A stretch of DNA of 64,000 nucleotides from positions 1 to 64,000 of the forward strand of contig JAUFNR010000097.1 of the NCBI GenBank assembly GCA_031216915.1. Reading direction: 5' to 3'. The DNA is from Pictodentalium vernedei (taxonomy: Eukaryota > Mollusca > Scaphopoda > Dentaliida > Dentaliidae). Below the pieces are notes generated by a model. The model saw only the letters and a program-made list of their open reading frames with translations, ran no database searches and was not told the DNA's origin. This document shows, piece after piece, positions 11,618 through 21,014 of this stretch (the first letter of the stretch is position 1; every line of letters begins with the position of its first letter). The translations under genes and the position numbers were made by a program.

Positions 11618-12054
11618 TTAACCCTTTACCTATCATAGCAGCGGAAATTTAACCAATAAGGTAAACATGACCTGAAATATCGCGACACTTTGTCAATAAA
11701 ATTGTACAAATATAGCTGTCATTGGAACCGGTGTAAAAGGAATGGAAGTCCGTAGGAACGTTAGTCCCACTGGACTATTATTCCGCGGAATTATAGTCCT
11801 AGGTCTAACATTTCTAGGAATAGTAGTCCGGCGGACTACTATTCCTAGAAATGTTAGACCTAGGACTATAATTCCGCGGAATAATAGTCCAGAGGGACTA
11901 ATTTTCCTACAGACTTCCATTCCTGTTACACCGGCTCATTGAGCCGGTTCCAATGACATCCATATTTGTAAGGTTTTATTGGTAAAATGTTTTTTTAAAC
12001 TGAGTTTATGTTTTAAAAATTATAAAGCTACCGGTATATTGGGTAAAGGGTTAA
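11618..12054. mobile_element. piggyBac-like MITE (TTAACCC ends), nested
   Basis: Bounded by TTAACCCTTTACC and GGTAAAGGGTTAA, with TTAA at both edges as in piggyBac-type insertions. The core is an AACCGGCTCATTGAGCCGGTT palindrome, here split by a 197-bp palindromic insert. Copies at 18,903, 33,120 and 17,203 share the ends but have a different core. Non-coding. Confidence 0.8.
11733..11929. mobile_element. 197-bp almost perfect palindrome inside the MITE core
   Basis: The two arms run to a one-base centre (AGTAGTCCG, G, CGGACTACT). Both strands can be read through as nearly the same peptide, which is a consequence of the symmetry, not evidence of a gene. ACCGG flanks both sides, so it is probably a separate 5-bp-duplicating insertion, the third layer of a nest. 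Confidence 0.85.
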
Positions 12055-12239
12055 CATATGTTATCAGTATACAACAGGAGTTCAACCATGGTGGCCACAT
12101 GAAATCCTGGGGCATTCATAGCAGGTATGGATTCTCGCAACCTTTTTCGCGAGAATCCAATTGGATTCTCCCAAATTTTGATGAAATATAAGCTCTGGTT
12201 ATAGACCAATGTGGCCTCAGTACATTCAATACAGGCATT

Positions 12240-12303
12240 TAATCTATTATATCTTGTTTGACAGAGCTCATGGAGCTCTGTCAAACAAAATATAATAGAA
12301 TAA
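12240..12303. repeat. Short perfect palindrome
   Basis: TTTGACAGAGCTCATGGAGC and its complement form an approximately 64-bp inverted repeat with AT-rich arms (TCTATTATATCTTG). Retained unchanged in the right copy at 55,375-55,438. Confidence 0.8.
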
Positions 12304-12536
12304 ATGCTAAGTTTATCTCTGGAATACAGGAAAGTGACACAATCCCTGTTAATTGAATACTCCTGCTAATTGAATAATGTTATTGGCAAAGTGGCTCTTC
12401 AATTAACAGGGTTCCACTGTACAGCAAACTGAGCAAAAACAAATATCACAAACTAATAATGAAACTATGTACTTGTGAAATTTTCATGTGGTCATTCTAC
12501 AACATGTTTTAGCTGGTACTATACAGTTTTGAAGGT

Positions 12537-12842
12537 TACAGGGCACAGTAGTTAGAGGTGTAGGCTGCAAGCCAAAGGGTCCTCTATCAAATCCCACCTG
12601 CGGCAACCACTTTGTTTCCTTGGGCAATACACTTCATTCCCATTGCCCATGTAGTGCCATTGCGTACCAAGGCATCAATCGTACACTTGTCTTCAACCAA
12701 TGCTAACCCAGCTTGTGTGCTGTTTGTACGTTAGATATTTGTAATTGCTCAATGGTTCTCTCTGGCTTTTCCCATCTGTAAAACTGTCCGACATGAAGTG
12801 ACCCTGGCTATCGAAGTGTCATTAAACCCCAATAAATAAATC
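12537..12842 (+). mobile_element. tRNA-headed SINE
   Basis: A decayed A box region (GTTAGAGGTGTAGGCTGCAA), B box (TATCAAATCCCAC), body TTTGTTTCCTTGGGCAATAC, CTTCAACCAATGCTAACCC, TGGTTCTCTCTGG, and tail CCCCAATAAATAAATC. Same element in the right copy at 55,665-55,980. Confidence 0.8.
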
Positions 12843-13418
12843 AGTAAGAATCATGTGTCCCTATTCTGGAGAACAGTTTGGGGCAAACTGCCAAAGGATG
12901 GTTTGGGTTAGATTAGTACTAGTATCCAGTTTGGGTCAAATTGTTGGAGGACAGTTTGGATGCAATTCTCATGAATTCCAGTCACTTTGGCCCCAAGTCA
13001 ACTCGGTCCCAGTCATTACGGCCGCAGGTCAATTCAGCCCCAATGTACCAGGTAATTTCGGCCTCTTTAAATATTTTCAAATATTGTTTGAATTTTAACA
13101 TTTTTCTATTTAATTTTTTTTCAACATTTATATCTCTCAATTAGATATTCAGGTATACATATGATATATGTCTAGTAGATTTTCTTTCATGATGAATAAA
13201 TAAAAGAAAAGTTTCAGCACGTCGAAGGTGCACATGGACAATGTGGGATTTGAAATCCCTTGCAACCTGAATAATTGTATTTGCTTATGAATCTACGACA
13301 GCCAGAAGCGAGGGTCAGTAATGTTATTTGGTTTGAGTGTATGCCTTGGAAGTGGGGTACTGGGGTCAGACCCCCGTGGACAGCGAACTGGAAGGGGACT
13401 AGGAATTGTGCATAACTA

Positions 13419-13732
13419 CAGTTAAAACCAGAAGTCCTGTCACGAACTGTGCGCTTATCTAGGCTTAATTGCGCGTATGACTTGCGCGCAATTACCACAT
13501 CGAATGGCATCCAAAGCACGTCAGGTTCTCCTGATTACTCATAGCAAACAAGGGCAATGTTTCTGCCGATGGACCTCCGGGTTACCCGGAGGTCCATTGG
13601 CTGAAACATTGCTTGTGCACAGGCCATATGTAGAGAATTTGATAGCCTTACTATGGTCATATCGCGTAGACTAACGCGCACATAGACGTGCTATTTGTGC
13701 GCATTTCAGGACAGGACTTTTAGTTTTAACTG
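13419..13732. mobile_element. Tc1-like MITE, CAGTTAAAAC family, copy A
   Basis: 314 bp with inverted ends CAGTTAAAACCAGAAGTCCT / ACAGGACTTTTAGTTTTAAC and a TA on each side. The right copy has the empty site (CATAACTACAAGGATTC, about 56,863), so the TA duplication is read directly. The centre is a long palindrome (ATGGACCTCCGGGTTACCCG). No coding capacity; CAGT ends plus TA target are typical of Tc1-group elements. Confidence 0.93.
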
Positions 13733-13734
13733 TA

Positions 13735-15026
13735 CAAGGATTCTGCTCTGTGTTTTAGAAAATGTGGACATATTTATGGTAGTATCAAAATCGCAGTTTG
13801 GTGGTTGTTTCACAAAAAAGAAAAGAAAAAGAAACCCTGTGAACCTCAAACTGGAAGGTGACTAGGAATTGTGCATAACAATATGAATGAATGACTGCAT
13901 ATACTTTGCAAAATTTCAAAGTAAAATAATTTCTCTTACTTATACAGATAGCATCTTAAATGTATGTAAAATTGAACACATGGATAATTTTTAATGTTGT
14001 GTATAACTTTTCTGTACACTGTGTAAATACAAATAACTGAACATTACTTAAAGGTAATTACCCATTATTTCTAAACATGAACTATGCACTGATCTTTATA
14101 CATGTAGATCTCTACACTTAAAATGGTGCCAAAATGACCAAGGGACCAAAGTGACTAGGGCAGAGATGACTTTGAGGTCAAATTGACCAGAGGATGAAAT
14201 GACTTGGAGCCGAAGTGATTGGATACCATTCTAACAGATGAGAGACCTTAATAAAAGGCTTAATTATTACAGAACACATTGAATGTGAATTTACTGCAGA
14301 GATAATTGCTCGACGATATACATTGTATTAATATTTTTCAATAAATATCGAACAATCTATTAATATTTTTGTTAAGAATTATTTTCAGGAGTTAAAACGA
14401 ATATCGTAGCGTATCTAAAATATCCTAACAGATGTGTACTGCTTTTCTTTTGGATGAATCTTCCTTGGGCCTAGTTCTCCCCAGGCCGAACATTCCCCCA
14501 GTTCCCGAAAAAAGATGACATGCCATTTTCAATGGCGGTAAATATCCAAAAGGGTTATTATTTTCCATTTTTTAGTGTTTGAAACTACGAAGCACTGTTC
14601 AGAAATACAGATGCACCAAAAAGTAACACATTATTACTTTGTTTTGGTTTCTAACGGGACTGAAAGCAACCTGTCAGTATCACTTTTTCGAATTACACCC
14701 ATTTCGTCTGCTAACCAAATCGTCCGCTGCAATTTCAACCAAGTCGTCCTCTACAATTATACCCAACGCGTCCGAAACTCGTTCGCTGGGGGAAAGTATT
14801 CAGGTATTGTATTTTGAATCATTTTTTATTTATTTATATAATAATTTTATTGTATACTTTATTGTATATTACCTATTGTAATATATCTTAATGTACCTCC
14901 ATTGTAATATATCTTAATGTACCTCCTTGCATTAAATTTCATATACATGTGAAATTCTGAAAACAGAAATGTCAGAACAAAATAAACTGTCCAGCCATTA
15001 AATAAATTTTAATTACTGTTTATTCA
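13735..15026. other. Gene-free stretch shared with the right copy
   Basis: Mirrors 56,861-58,140. Contains a run of near-repeats of the form AAATGACCAAGG... GAAGTGATTGGAT (14,120-14,225) resembling a decayed short tandem repeat (also 12,850-13,060). Two overlapping short frames at 14,575-14,880 are not conserved in frame with the right copy. No gene supported. Confidence 0.5.
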
Positions 15027-15034
15027 ATGGATTA

Positions 15035-15618
15035 TAGAGCTGGGAGGTTAACCGAAAAACAACTCAGTTTCGGTTATGAAAAAATAACCGACAACCGAGA
15101 CCGACGATAAACTGAAAAACCGACTTTCTCGGTTATTTGAATGTCACGTGAGAATAACGTTTTTACGTGTTTTTTCTGGAAATTACAGTCGAGAAGAACC
15201 CTATATGGGAACACTTTATCAAATCTGATAAAACTTCAAAGTCGGCTGAGTGTAAATATTGTCATAAATATATTTCTTGTGCGCATGGAAAGTTATTAAC
15301 CCAATTTCCGGTAGTGATTCATTGTGTTAGCTACAAATTATTTTTAATTAACTTCGAGTCTTCGGCAGAGACCACGAGAGTTCGTCCTTAAAGTTTGTTT
15401 ATATTATTTCCAAGTGTCAACGACTCGACAAAGTTTTTACACACTCAGGGAGAGTTTATTCAATCATTATTTAGTTCATACAACTTAATTTTTTTCTGTT
15501 ATTTTGGTTCAGAATCTGTTTAATAACAAAAACAAAACCGAAACCGTAACCCGACTCTTTTATTAAAAACAGAGTTGTAACCGAAACCAACCCAAAATTC
15601 AATAACCTCCCAGCTCTA
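15035..15618 (+). mobile_element. Internally deleted hAT element with BED-finger remnant
   Basis: 584 bp with inverted ends starting TAGAGCTGGGAGGTTA and an exact 8-bp target duplication ATGGATTA; the right copy has a single ATGGATTA at the empty site. Inside, at 15,167-15,391, a frame encodes KNPIWEHFIKSDKTS, then AECKYCHKYIS. This is the W...F and CxxC pattern of a BED zinc finger, the DNA-binding N-terminus of hAT transposases. The catalytic RNase H-like region and dimerisation domain are missing. It is thus a transposase-derived non-autonomous hAT, unable to move itself, and young enough to be absent from the sister copy. Confidence 0.9.
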
Positions 15619-15654
15619 ATGGATTACCTATAATAATTATATTATTACAGTAAA

Positions 15655-16175
15655 AGTTCTTAAAGTATATGTACGTTATATTAAGTTCCACAACATAATC
15701 TTATAATTTTGCAATTTTTCATTGAAGAGCTCCACCGGCACCTTACAGTGAATGACTGCAAAATTATTAGTAGAAGTATTATAAGAATTAATTATATTAA
15801 GAAATGCAACAAAATTTGTTATATTAAGTTCTGCAACATAATCTTATAATTTTGCAATTATTCATTGAGGTGCACCGTCGCTTTACAATGAATAATAGCA
15901 AACTTATTAGCAAATGTATTATAAGAATTAATTATATTAAGAAACGCATCAAAATTTATGGTTTATTAAATTCTGCAACATAATCTTATAATTTTGCAAT
16001 TATTCTTGGAAGAGCACCGGCACTTTACAATGAATAATCACAAAATTATTAGCAAATGTATTATAGGAATTAATAATATTAAGAAACGCATCAAAACGTG
16101 TTATAATTATATTAAGAAATGCATCAAAACTTGTTATATTAAGTTCTGTAACATAATCTTATAATTTTGCAATTA
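15655..16175. repeat. ~140-bp AT-rich tandem repeat
   Basis: Four imperfect units, each with TAATCTTATAATTTTGCAAT, TTTACAATGAATAAT, AATTATTAGCAAATGTATTA and a TTAAGAAACGCATCAAAA motif. Also present at 58,190-58,700 with similar unit number. Confidence 0.85.
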
Positions 16176-17183
16176 TTCCAGGGGGAGGGGGATCCTGGGG
16201 GCACCAAAAATTTGCAAGACGTGATGTGGGAGTGGGTGAGTCTCTTGAGTGCACCAAAAATGTGCATTTCCAACTTGTGCAATTTTTTGCATTTTTTAAA
16301 AACATATCATTATATCAGCCAATATACGACATCATTTGTGTTTCAAACCTTAAAGATGATGTACATCACACTCTTAACATATATACAACATCAGGAGGCT
16401 TTATATGTTGGAGAAATGTCACACGTTAGTAGGGGGTGGGTGTCTTGTTCGAAATGTAAAAAATGTACAGACAATATTTTCCTTGACGTTATGACACGCG
16501 GAAGACTCGGCTTGGGGACGAAACGTCCGTATACCCTTTTTTCAAGCAAACTTTTCCTTTACAACACCTTCACATTTGGATAATTCAAAAACTGAATTTC
16601 TGTTCATCTTGATATTTCACGAGATACATGTCAATGCATGTCTGTATACAATAGCACCAATATAACAACAATTATCCGTTATAAACTTATATTATCGGTT
16701 ATATGTACGTTTTTTTCGATTGAGGTTGTCAACAAGCTGTAACGAAATCAAGACTGAGAGTTCGATCTGAAACGACGAGATCATCAGCTGAGCATATTGA
16801 CAAACCTCCAGAAGGACAGAACTCGAGTAATAATAATAACACTTTGGTCGGCCGCTGATTTGTCGCGGTTCTCGGGTGAGAAGGCCTGGCAACCCCTGAA
16901 GTGTAGATATGTCGGCCAATGTATCACGCAAATCTTTGAGGCGAATAAAGTTGCAACAGAGTACATTTGATTCCTAGAGGGGGGCAGGCCAATTGCATTG
17001 CATGGGCAATTCGACAGCGGAAGTTACGTAGTTTTTTCACTGAAATTTACTGTCCACTTCAAAAATCACATTGACGGCTATAGAGAATTCTGTTCTGGAA
17101 CACATTTATCTGACTGGGTATGTGGAACCCTTTGCGGGCCTACGGCCCGCTTGGGGTTCCTATTACAGCGATTTGACGTGAAC
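16176..17183. other. Gene-free stretch, end of the duplication
   Basis: Matches 58,701-59,693. Short overlapping frames exist on both strands but none keeps its frame between the copies. Homology to the right copy ends at about 17,156, after TGGGGTTCCTATTA. Confidence 0.55.
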
Positions 17184-17775
17184 ATTCATTTATTTAACGA
17201 TGTTTCACCCTTCAATTAACATGAAAAGCAGACGACACTTGCAAACAAAATACTTAAATAACTAATTGTTTTCATTTTTGTCTCTAAAACATAGGTTATG
17301 ACCCCTCATTGGAACGAGCTCGTTCCAAAAAGGGGCCATAACCTGAGTTTTTGAGACAAAAAATGAAAACATAATGAAAATTAATTAGCGATTTTTGAGA
17401 ATAGCGCTGGCCGGTTTTGACCGTTACGTTGGGTAAAGGGTTAACGTCATTTTCGACAAACAGGGTCGCCTGGTGTCGGACAGTTTTACGGGTGGGGGAA
17501 GCTGGAATACCCCGAAAAAACCATCGAGTAGCGGCGAGCAACTCTCAGACACCCGTACGTACTATCCCCGCCCAACCCATGTTAGCATTGGTTAAAGGGA
17601 AGTGCACAATCGAAGCGCAGTAGGCCATATTCTTAATGCAAAGCGGCACCGTGACTCCACGTGGGCGGTCGGGATTTAGTATCTCGCACAACGTAGTTTC
17701 CTTTGGCCAGGATCGAAGCACTGACCCTTTGGGCTGAAGTCCACTGCCCTAACCCCTGTGTTCCCTTGATGCATA
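17184..17775 (-). mobile_element. SINE interrupted by a piggyBac-like MITE
   Basis: The tail (ATTCATTTATTTAACG) lies at 17,184. The body resumes at 17,441 with TTAACGTCATTTTC, GGACAGTTTTACGGGTGGGG, GAGCAACTCTCAGAC and TTAGCATTGG, and ends in a decayed head near 17,775. The TTAA at the resume point is the MITE's target site. Confidence 0.75.
17203..17444. mobile_element. piggyBac-like MITE in a SINE
   Basis: The right end GGGTAAAGGGTTAA is intact and the left end is eroded. The core reads GGTTATGACCCCTCATTGGA, then GAACGAGCTCGTTCC, then a partly altered inverse. The subterminal CATGAAAAGCAGACGAC motif matches 33,340-33,356. Confidence 0.75.
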
Positions 17776-18187
17776 TATATACACATATCACGCATTCCCA
17801 GCGAAGCTGATTGTAAATGAAGTAAGGGGCCAATTTCAACGTAGACACCAGATTTGCACTGGAAATAGAGAGAGGAAACATAGTGTTGACATGTTTTCTG
17901 TTCTATATTGCAGACTCCGGTAATCATATACTGGACTCTAGTCTATGACGTGTGGGGGGGGGGGGGGGGGGGGTAATATTCCCCCGCCAAAATTTCAAAA
18001 AGGTGCACTTATGGTAAACATTAGTCTAAAATTGGATCCAAGGGCTGTAATATGATTTTTAATGTAGCTCGTCCACAGGATGGCCACACCAAAAATAATT
18101 TTTTTACGGCCTTTTGATCCAAACTTGAAGTTGTTAAACATAGGATGAGATTCCATAATAATACTGTAGAAAACCAGCTGTTTTTTT
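17776..18187. other. Gene-free stretch with poly-G
   Basis: A G-homopolymer at about 17,954-17,972 is the only structure; no gene or repeat family recognised. Confidence 0.4.
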
Positions 18188-18198
18188 ATTTCAATCAA

Positions 18199-18607
18199 CG
18201 GGGGTAGCGTTGCGGTAACCGGTTCTCGTCAGATCACCGAAGTTAAGCAACGTCGAGCCCGGTTAATCATTGGATGGGTGACCGTCTGAGCGATCAGTTC
18301 GGACTCCCGCGTTGTGTCCTTGGGCAAGGCACTTAACCCCGACTGCCCACATGGGGGCACGATGACGCCGTGTACTAAGGCGTACTGCACGTCAATGGTA
18401 CACATGTCTTCAACCAATCTAACCCTGCCTGTGCTGCAGTGCGGAGTTACGATGTTGGGGAGCTGGCAGCTGCTCGTCGTTGCTCGGTGGTTTTCTCCGG
18501 GTACTCCGACTTCCACCACCCGTAAAACTGTGACGGTCATGATTAGCCATTTGTGCATAAGTATATGACCTTAAACACCAATAAATAAATAAATAAATAA
18601 TTAAATA
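18199..18607 (+). mobile_element. 5S rRNA-headed SINE (SINE3-like head)
   Basis: The first 110 bp match 5S rRNA: ACCGGTTCTCGTCAGATCAC, GAAGTTAAGCAACGTCG, GGATGGGTGACCG. These include the internal A-box, IE and C-box promoter region for RNA polymerase III. From about 18,305 the sequence is nearly identical to the body and tail of the tRNA-headed SINE at 25,179. The 3' end is (AATA)n and an 11-bp target duplication ATTTCAATCAA lies on each side (18,188-18,198 and 18,608-18,618). It is a retroposed SINE, not a 5S gene, and looks young. Confidence 0.93.
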
Positions 18608-18902
18608 ATTTCAATCAAAAAAATATTCTTATTTATATTCCCTAAAAGAGCATTTGTGCCACATGTTCACTTTCATGGGTTTGGCATTTCAAACTTTTTC
18701 CTCGGAGAGGTTACCCAAGCCCTCACCAAGGAGAGGGGGTGGGGCTTTCCTCTCGTGCTCTACCCAGCGGTCACGGGTGATCTTTCGTCACCGAGAATGT
18801 AGTGCTAGTTCTTTTTGTACGGGTGCTGAGTATTTCTTCGCGTAATATTACAGAATATATTATCTCCTATAAGTATCAGATAATTCCAAAGGCTTTTAAC
18901 TC

Positions 18903-19152
18903 TTAACCCTTTACCTAAAGAATCGCCGCATCCGCCCGCGTAATATGCAAATTGAGCAGTTGAAAAAATTAAATATTTCAAAATATTTCATTAAAACCAT
19001 ATCATGTGGCCCCTCATTGGAACGAGCTCATTGAGCTCGTTCCAATGAGGGGTCACATGATATGGTTTTGTTGAAATTGTTTGAAATATTTAAAAAAAAA
19101 TGATATTTAAAATAATAAATTTTGATATCGTCTGCCTTGGGTAAAGGGTTAA
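18903..19152. mobile_element. piggyBac-like MITE
   Basis: 250 bp between TTAACCCTTTACC and GGTAAAGGGTTAA. The core is a long palindrome around GAACGAGCTCATTGAGCTCG with GACCCCTCATTGG arms. Non-coding. Confidence 0.88.
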
Positions 19153-19184
19153 CTTGCTTGCGTATTTTCAAGTTATTTTTAATC

Positions 19185-19395
19185 AAATCTAGTCATGGTT
19201 GCTGTAAAACAGCCACGACTAGATTTTATGAAAAATTCATCAAAAATTTAACTCCAGAGAAATAATTGCTGAAAAAAATCCATTCAATTTACAGGGGATA
19301 AATTTCTATATATGTTCCCAAATTATTCTTATTCAATGGCAAGGGAAATGCTGCCCTGGGCAGTAATATCCGCCAGCAGCATGCAAGGAGTTAAA
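19185..19395. repeat. Palindrome-headed repeat, copy 1
   Basis: AAATCTAGTCATGGTTGCTG and its inverse form a hairpin, followed by a 150-bp block (AACTCCAGAGAAATAATTGC ... ATATCCGCCAGCAGCATGCA) that recurs, diverged, at 35,490-35,705. No coding frame spans it. Family unknown. Confidence 0.65.
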
Positions 19396-19423
19396 ACACC
19401 ACATTCAAGATGTATGAAAACTG

Positions 19424-19771
19424 TATTTATTTATTGGGAGTTTGACGACACATTCGAAGGGATGGGTCACTTCGTTTCGGCCAGTTTTACTTGTGGAGGA
19501 AGCCGGAGTACCTGGAGAGAACCACCGAGCAGCGGCGAGCAACTGTCAGACTCCCCAACGTACTAACTCCATACACACGGGGTTAGCATTGGTTGAAGAC
19601 AAGTACACCATCGACGTGCTGTATACCTTTGTACACAGCGCCACCTTTCCCTGACGTGGGAAATCAGGATTAAGTTCCTTGCCAAAGGACACAACGCACA
19701 CTGGACAGGATCGAATCGTGTGCATTTAGGTATGATATCCAATGCTCTAACCACTGAGCTACCGCGCTAGC
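19424..19771 (-). mobile_element. tRNA-headed SINE
   Basis: On the minus strand the head reads GCGCGGTAGCTCAGTGGTTA (A box) with a B box CGATTCGATCCTG, then the body CTTCAACCAATGCTAACCCC, TTGCTCGCCGCTGCTCGGTG and CTCCGGCTTCCTCCAC. The tail at 19,424 is CAATAAATAAATA. One of the better-preserved heads in the window. Confidence 0.88.
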
Positions 19772-20753
19772 CAAAAATGGTGGATATGGCCAGTGAAAAT
19801 CCACATAACGTTGGCAGTCAGGAGGGATCTGCCCTTTGGTCATCGATCTGTCTGAATATCGTCAGACGATGACCGCTTCGCGTGAAACAAGTAATAATTC
19901 TAGCATTTTTTTAGCAATCTCAGTTGTTAGTCCGGTGTGTAGAAACGTAGTCTGGGAGACATCTTCGTTACACGGTTAGTTCGTATCCTAACGATAAGGA
20001 ATTAACTGACACAGCATTTATCAAATAATGAGTCACGTGTTATCTATAATTGTGATAGAATTATATCTTGTAAGAAATAATAATAACTGAAAATTTAAAG
20101 CTCACCAGGGATTGTGTTTTTGATTTCGGGCAGGGGGTTAGGAAATGTCTAAATTTCCCCCCAAAATATGTTAAAAGTTGCACAAGAAAACATACTACAA
20201 CAATGGGTCCCAAAATACGAGGAAAAATCTTCAGTTGGAATAATGTAAAAAATGGAAACAACTGAGATGTTTCTGTTTACCATGTGTATAAGTGCCATGG
20301 CGTCTATTTAAGAAGTGCTGTGTATATATTTCAGAAATATCACCAGTGTGAACTGTAATTACAGGTTTACTGATCAGAACATGTGACCTAGGTTAGACTG
20401 AAAAATCATGGTGTCATAAACAACCCCAACCCCTTAATTTTTAGTCCCATGCCCCTAGTGTTAAATTTACTAACAGCTTTCTGGAGCTAACTTTTCTGTA
20501 AATCTCCTTCAATGATGAACATTGTCAGTAACTGTTATAACACTGTGTTTTGGGGTTAAATTAACTTGTGTGACCATCACGGGAAGAATATACGCCACAC
20601 TTTAACGACGCTTTCAACAGTCATGGTCATATCGTGTTGGAGTTTAATATGGTGATTTTCGATAGGTGATGAGACCTTTTTTTCTCAAATACTGAGCCCA
20701 ATGTCAGGTAATGGTGGCCACTGGATTTTTGCGTGTACCTGAAAATTATTAAG
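19772..20753. other. Stretch with nothing recognised
   Basis: No credible reading frame, RNA or terminal repeat. Composition is AT-rich and single-copy within the window. Confidence 0.45.
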
Positions 20754-20755
20754 TA

Positions 20756-21012
20756 CAGTACTTGGGGAGTGGATTGTAAGTAAATCACCCGCGGAGTGGA
20801 GTTATCACCCATGCTATAACTTTCAAATTTTGTACATATCGACAAAAAACACAAGCAATGTTTCAGCTAATGGACCTCCGGGTTTAACCCGGAGGTCCAT
20901 TAGCTGAAACTTTGCTTGTGCTAGTTATGCTTTGCAACAAATTTGCAATTATTGCTTGGGTGGATTCTCCACCCTGCGGGTGATTTAGTGATAATACACT
21001 CTCCACGTACTG
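20756..21012. mobile_element. Tc1-like MITE, CAGTAC family
   Basis: Ends CAGTACTTGGGGAGTGG and the inverse of CTCTCCACGTACTG, with TA on both sides. Second-level inverted repeats carry AAATCACCCGCGGAGTGGAG. The central palindrome (AATGGACCTCCGGGTTTAAC) is nearly the same as in the CAGTTAAAAC family. Partial relative at 59,694-59,934. Confidence 0.88.
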
Positions 21013-21014
21013 TA

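Larger units (their letters stand above)
11489..12197. mobile_element. CAGGG-ended DNA element, left copy only
   Basis: Terminal inverted repeats are CAGGGCTTATATTTCG and CAGAGCTTATATTTCA. GTTAT flanks both sides, and the right copy shows an uninterrupted site at about 55,329. Subterminal GAGAATCC motifs occur at both ends. A piggyBac-like MITE (11,618-12,054) lies inside. A relative at 39,526-41,554 has the same internal MITE. A 5-bp duplication is seen; the superfamily is unresolved (hAT-like is one option). Confidence 0.8.
1..17156. repeat. Left copy of a large segmental duplication
   Basis: This stretch aligns in order and orientation with 47,890-59,693, for example 750-2,310 with 48,657-50,250, 7,880-9,690 with 52,185-53,808 and 14,575-17,150 with 57,700-59,690. 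Similarity looks like 90-95% by eye. The left copy is longer because it carries a local 3.6 kb duplication (about 3,440-7,060) and private insertions at 8,733, 10,340, 11,489, 13,419 and 15,035. The homology begins before the window and stops near 17,156, just after a shared GC-rich motif. It could be a true duplication or two haplotypes assembled in tandem; sequence alone cannot decide. Confidence 0.9.

Noticed and set aside
11693-11942. Two opposed frames encoding nearly the same peptide
   Set aside because: The identity is forced by the palindrome; nothing suggests expression.
14575-14881. An 80-residue frame also present at 57,725
   Set aside because: The two copies lose a common phase near the end through small length differences, as expected of non-coding DNA.
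18205-18295. A 5S rRNA gene
   Set aside because: Only part of 5S is present, fused to the SINE body and flanked by an 11-bp target duplication.
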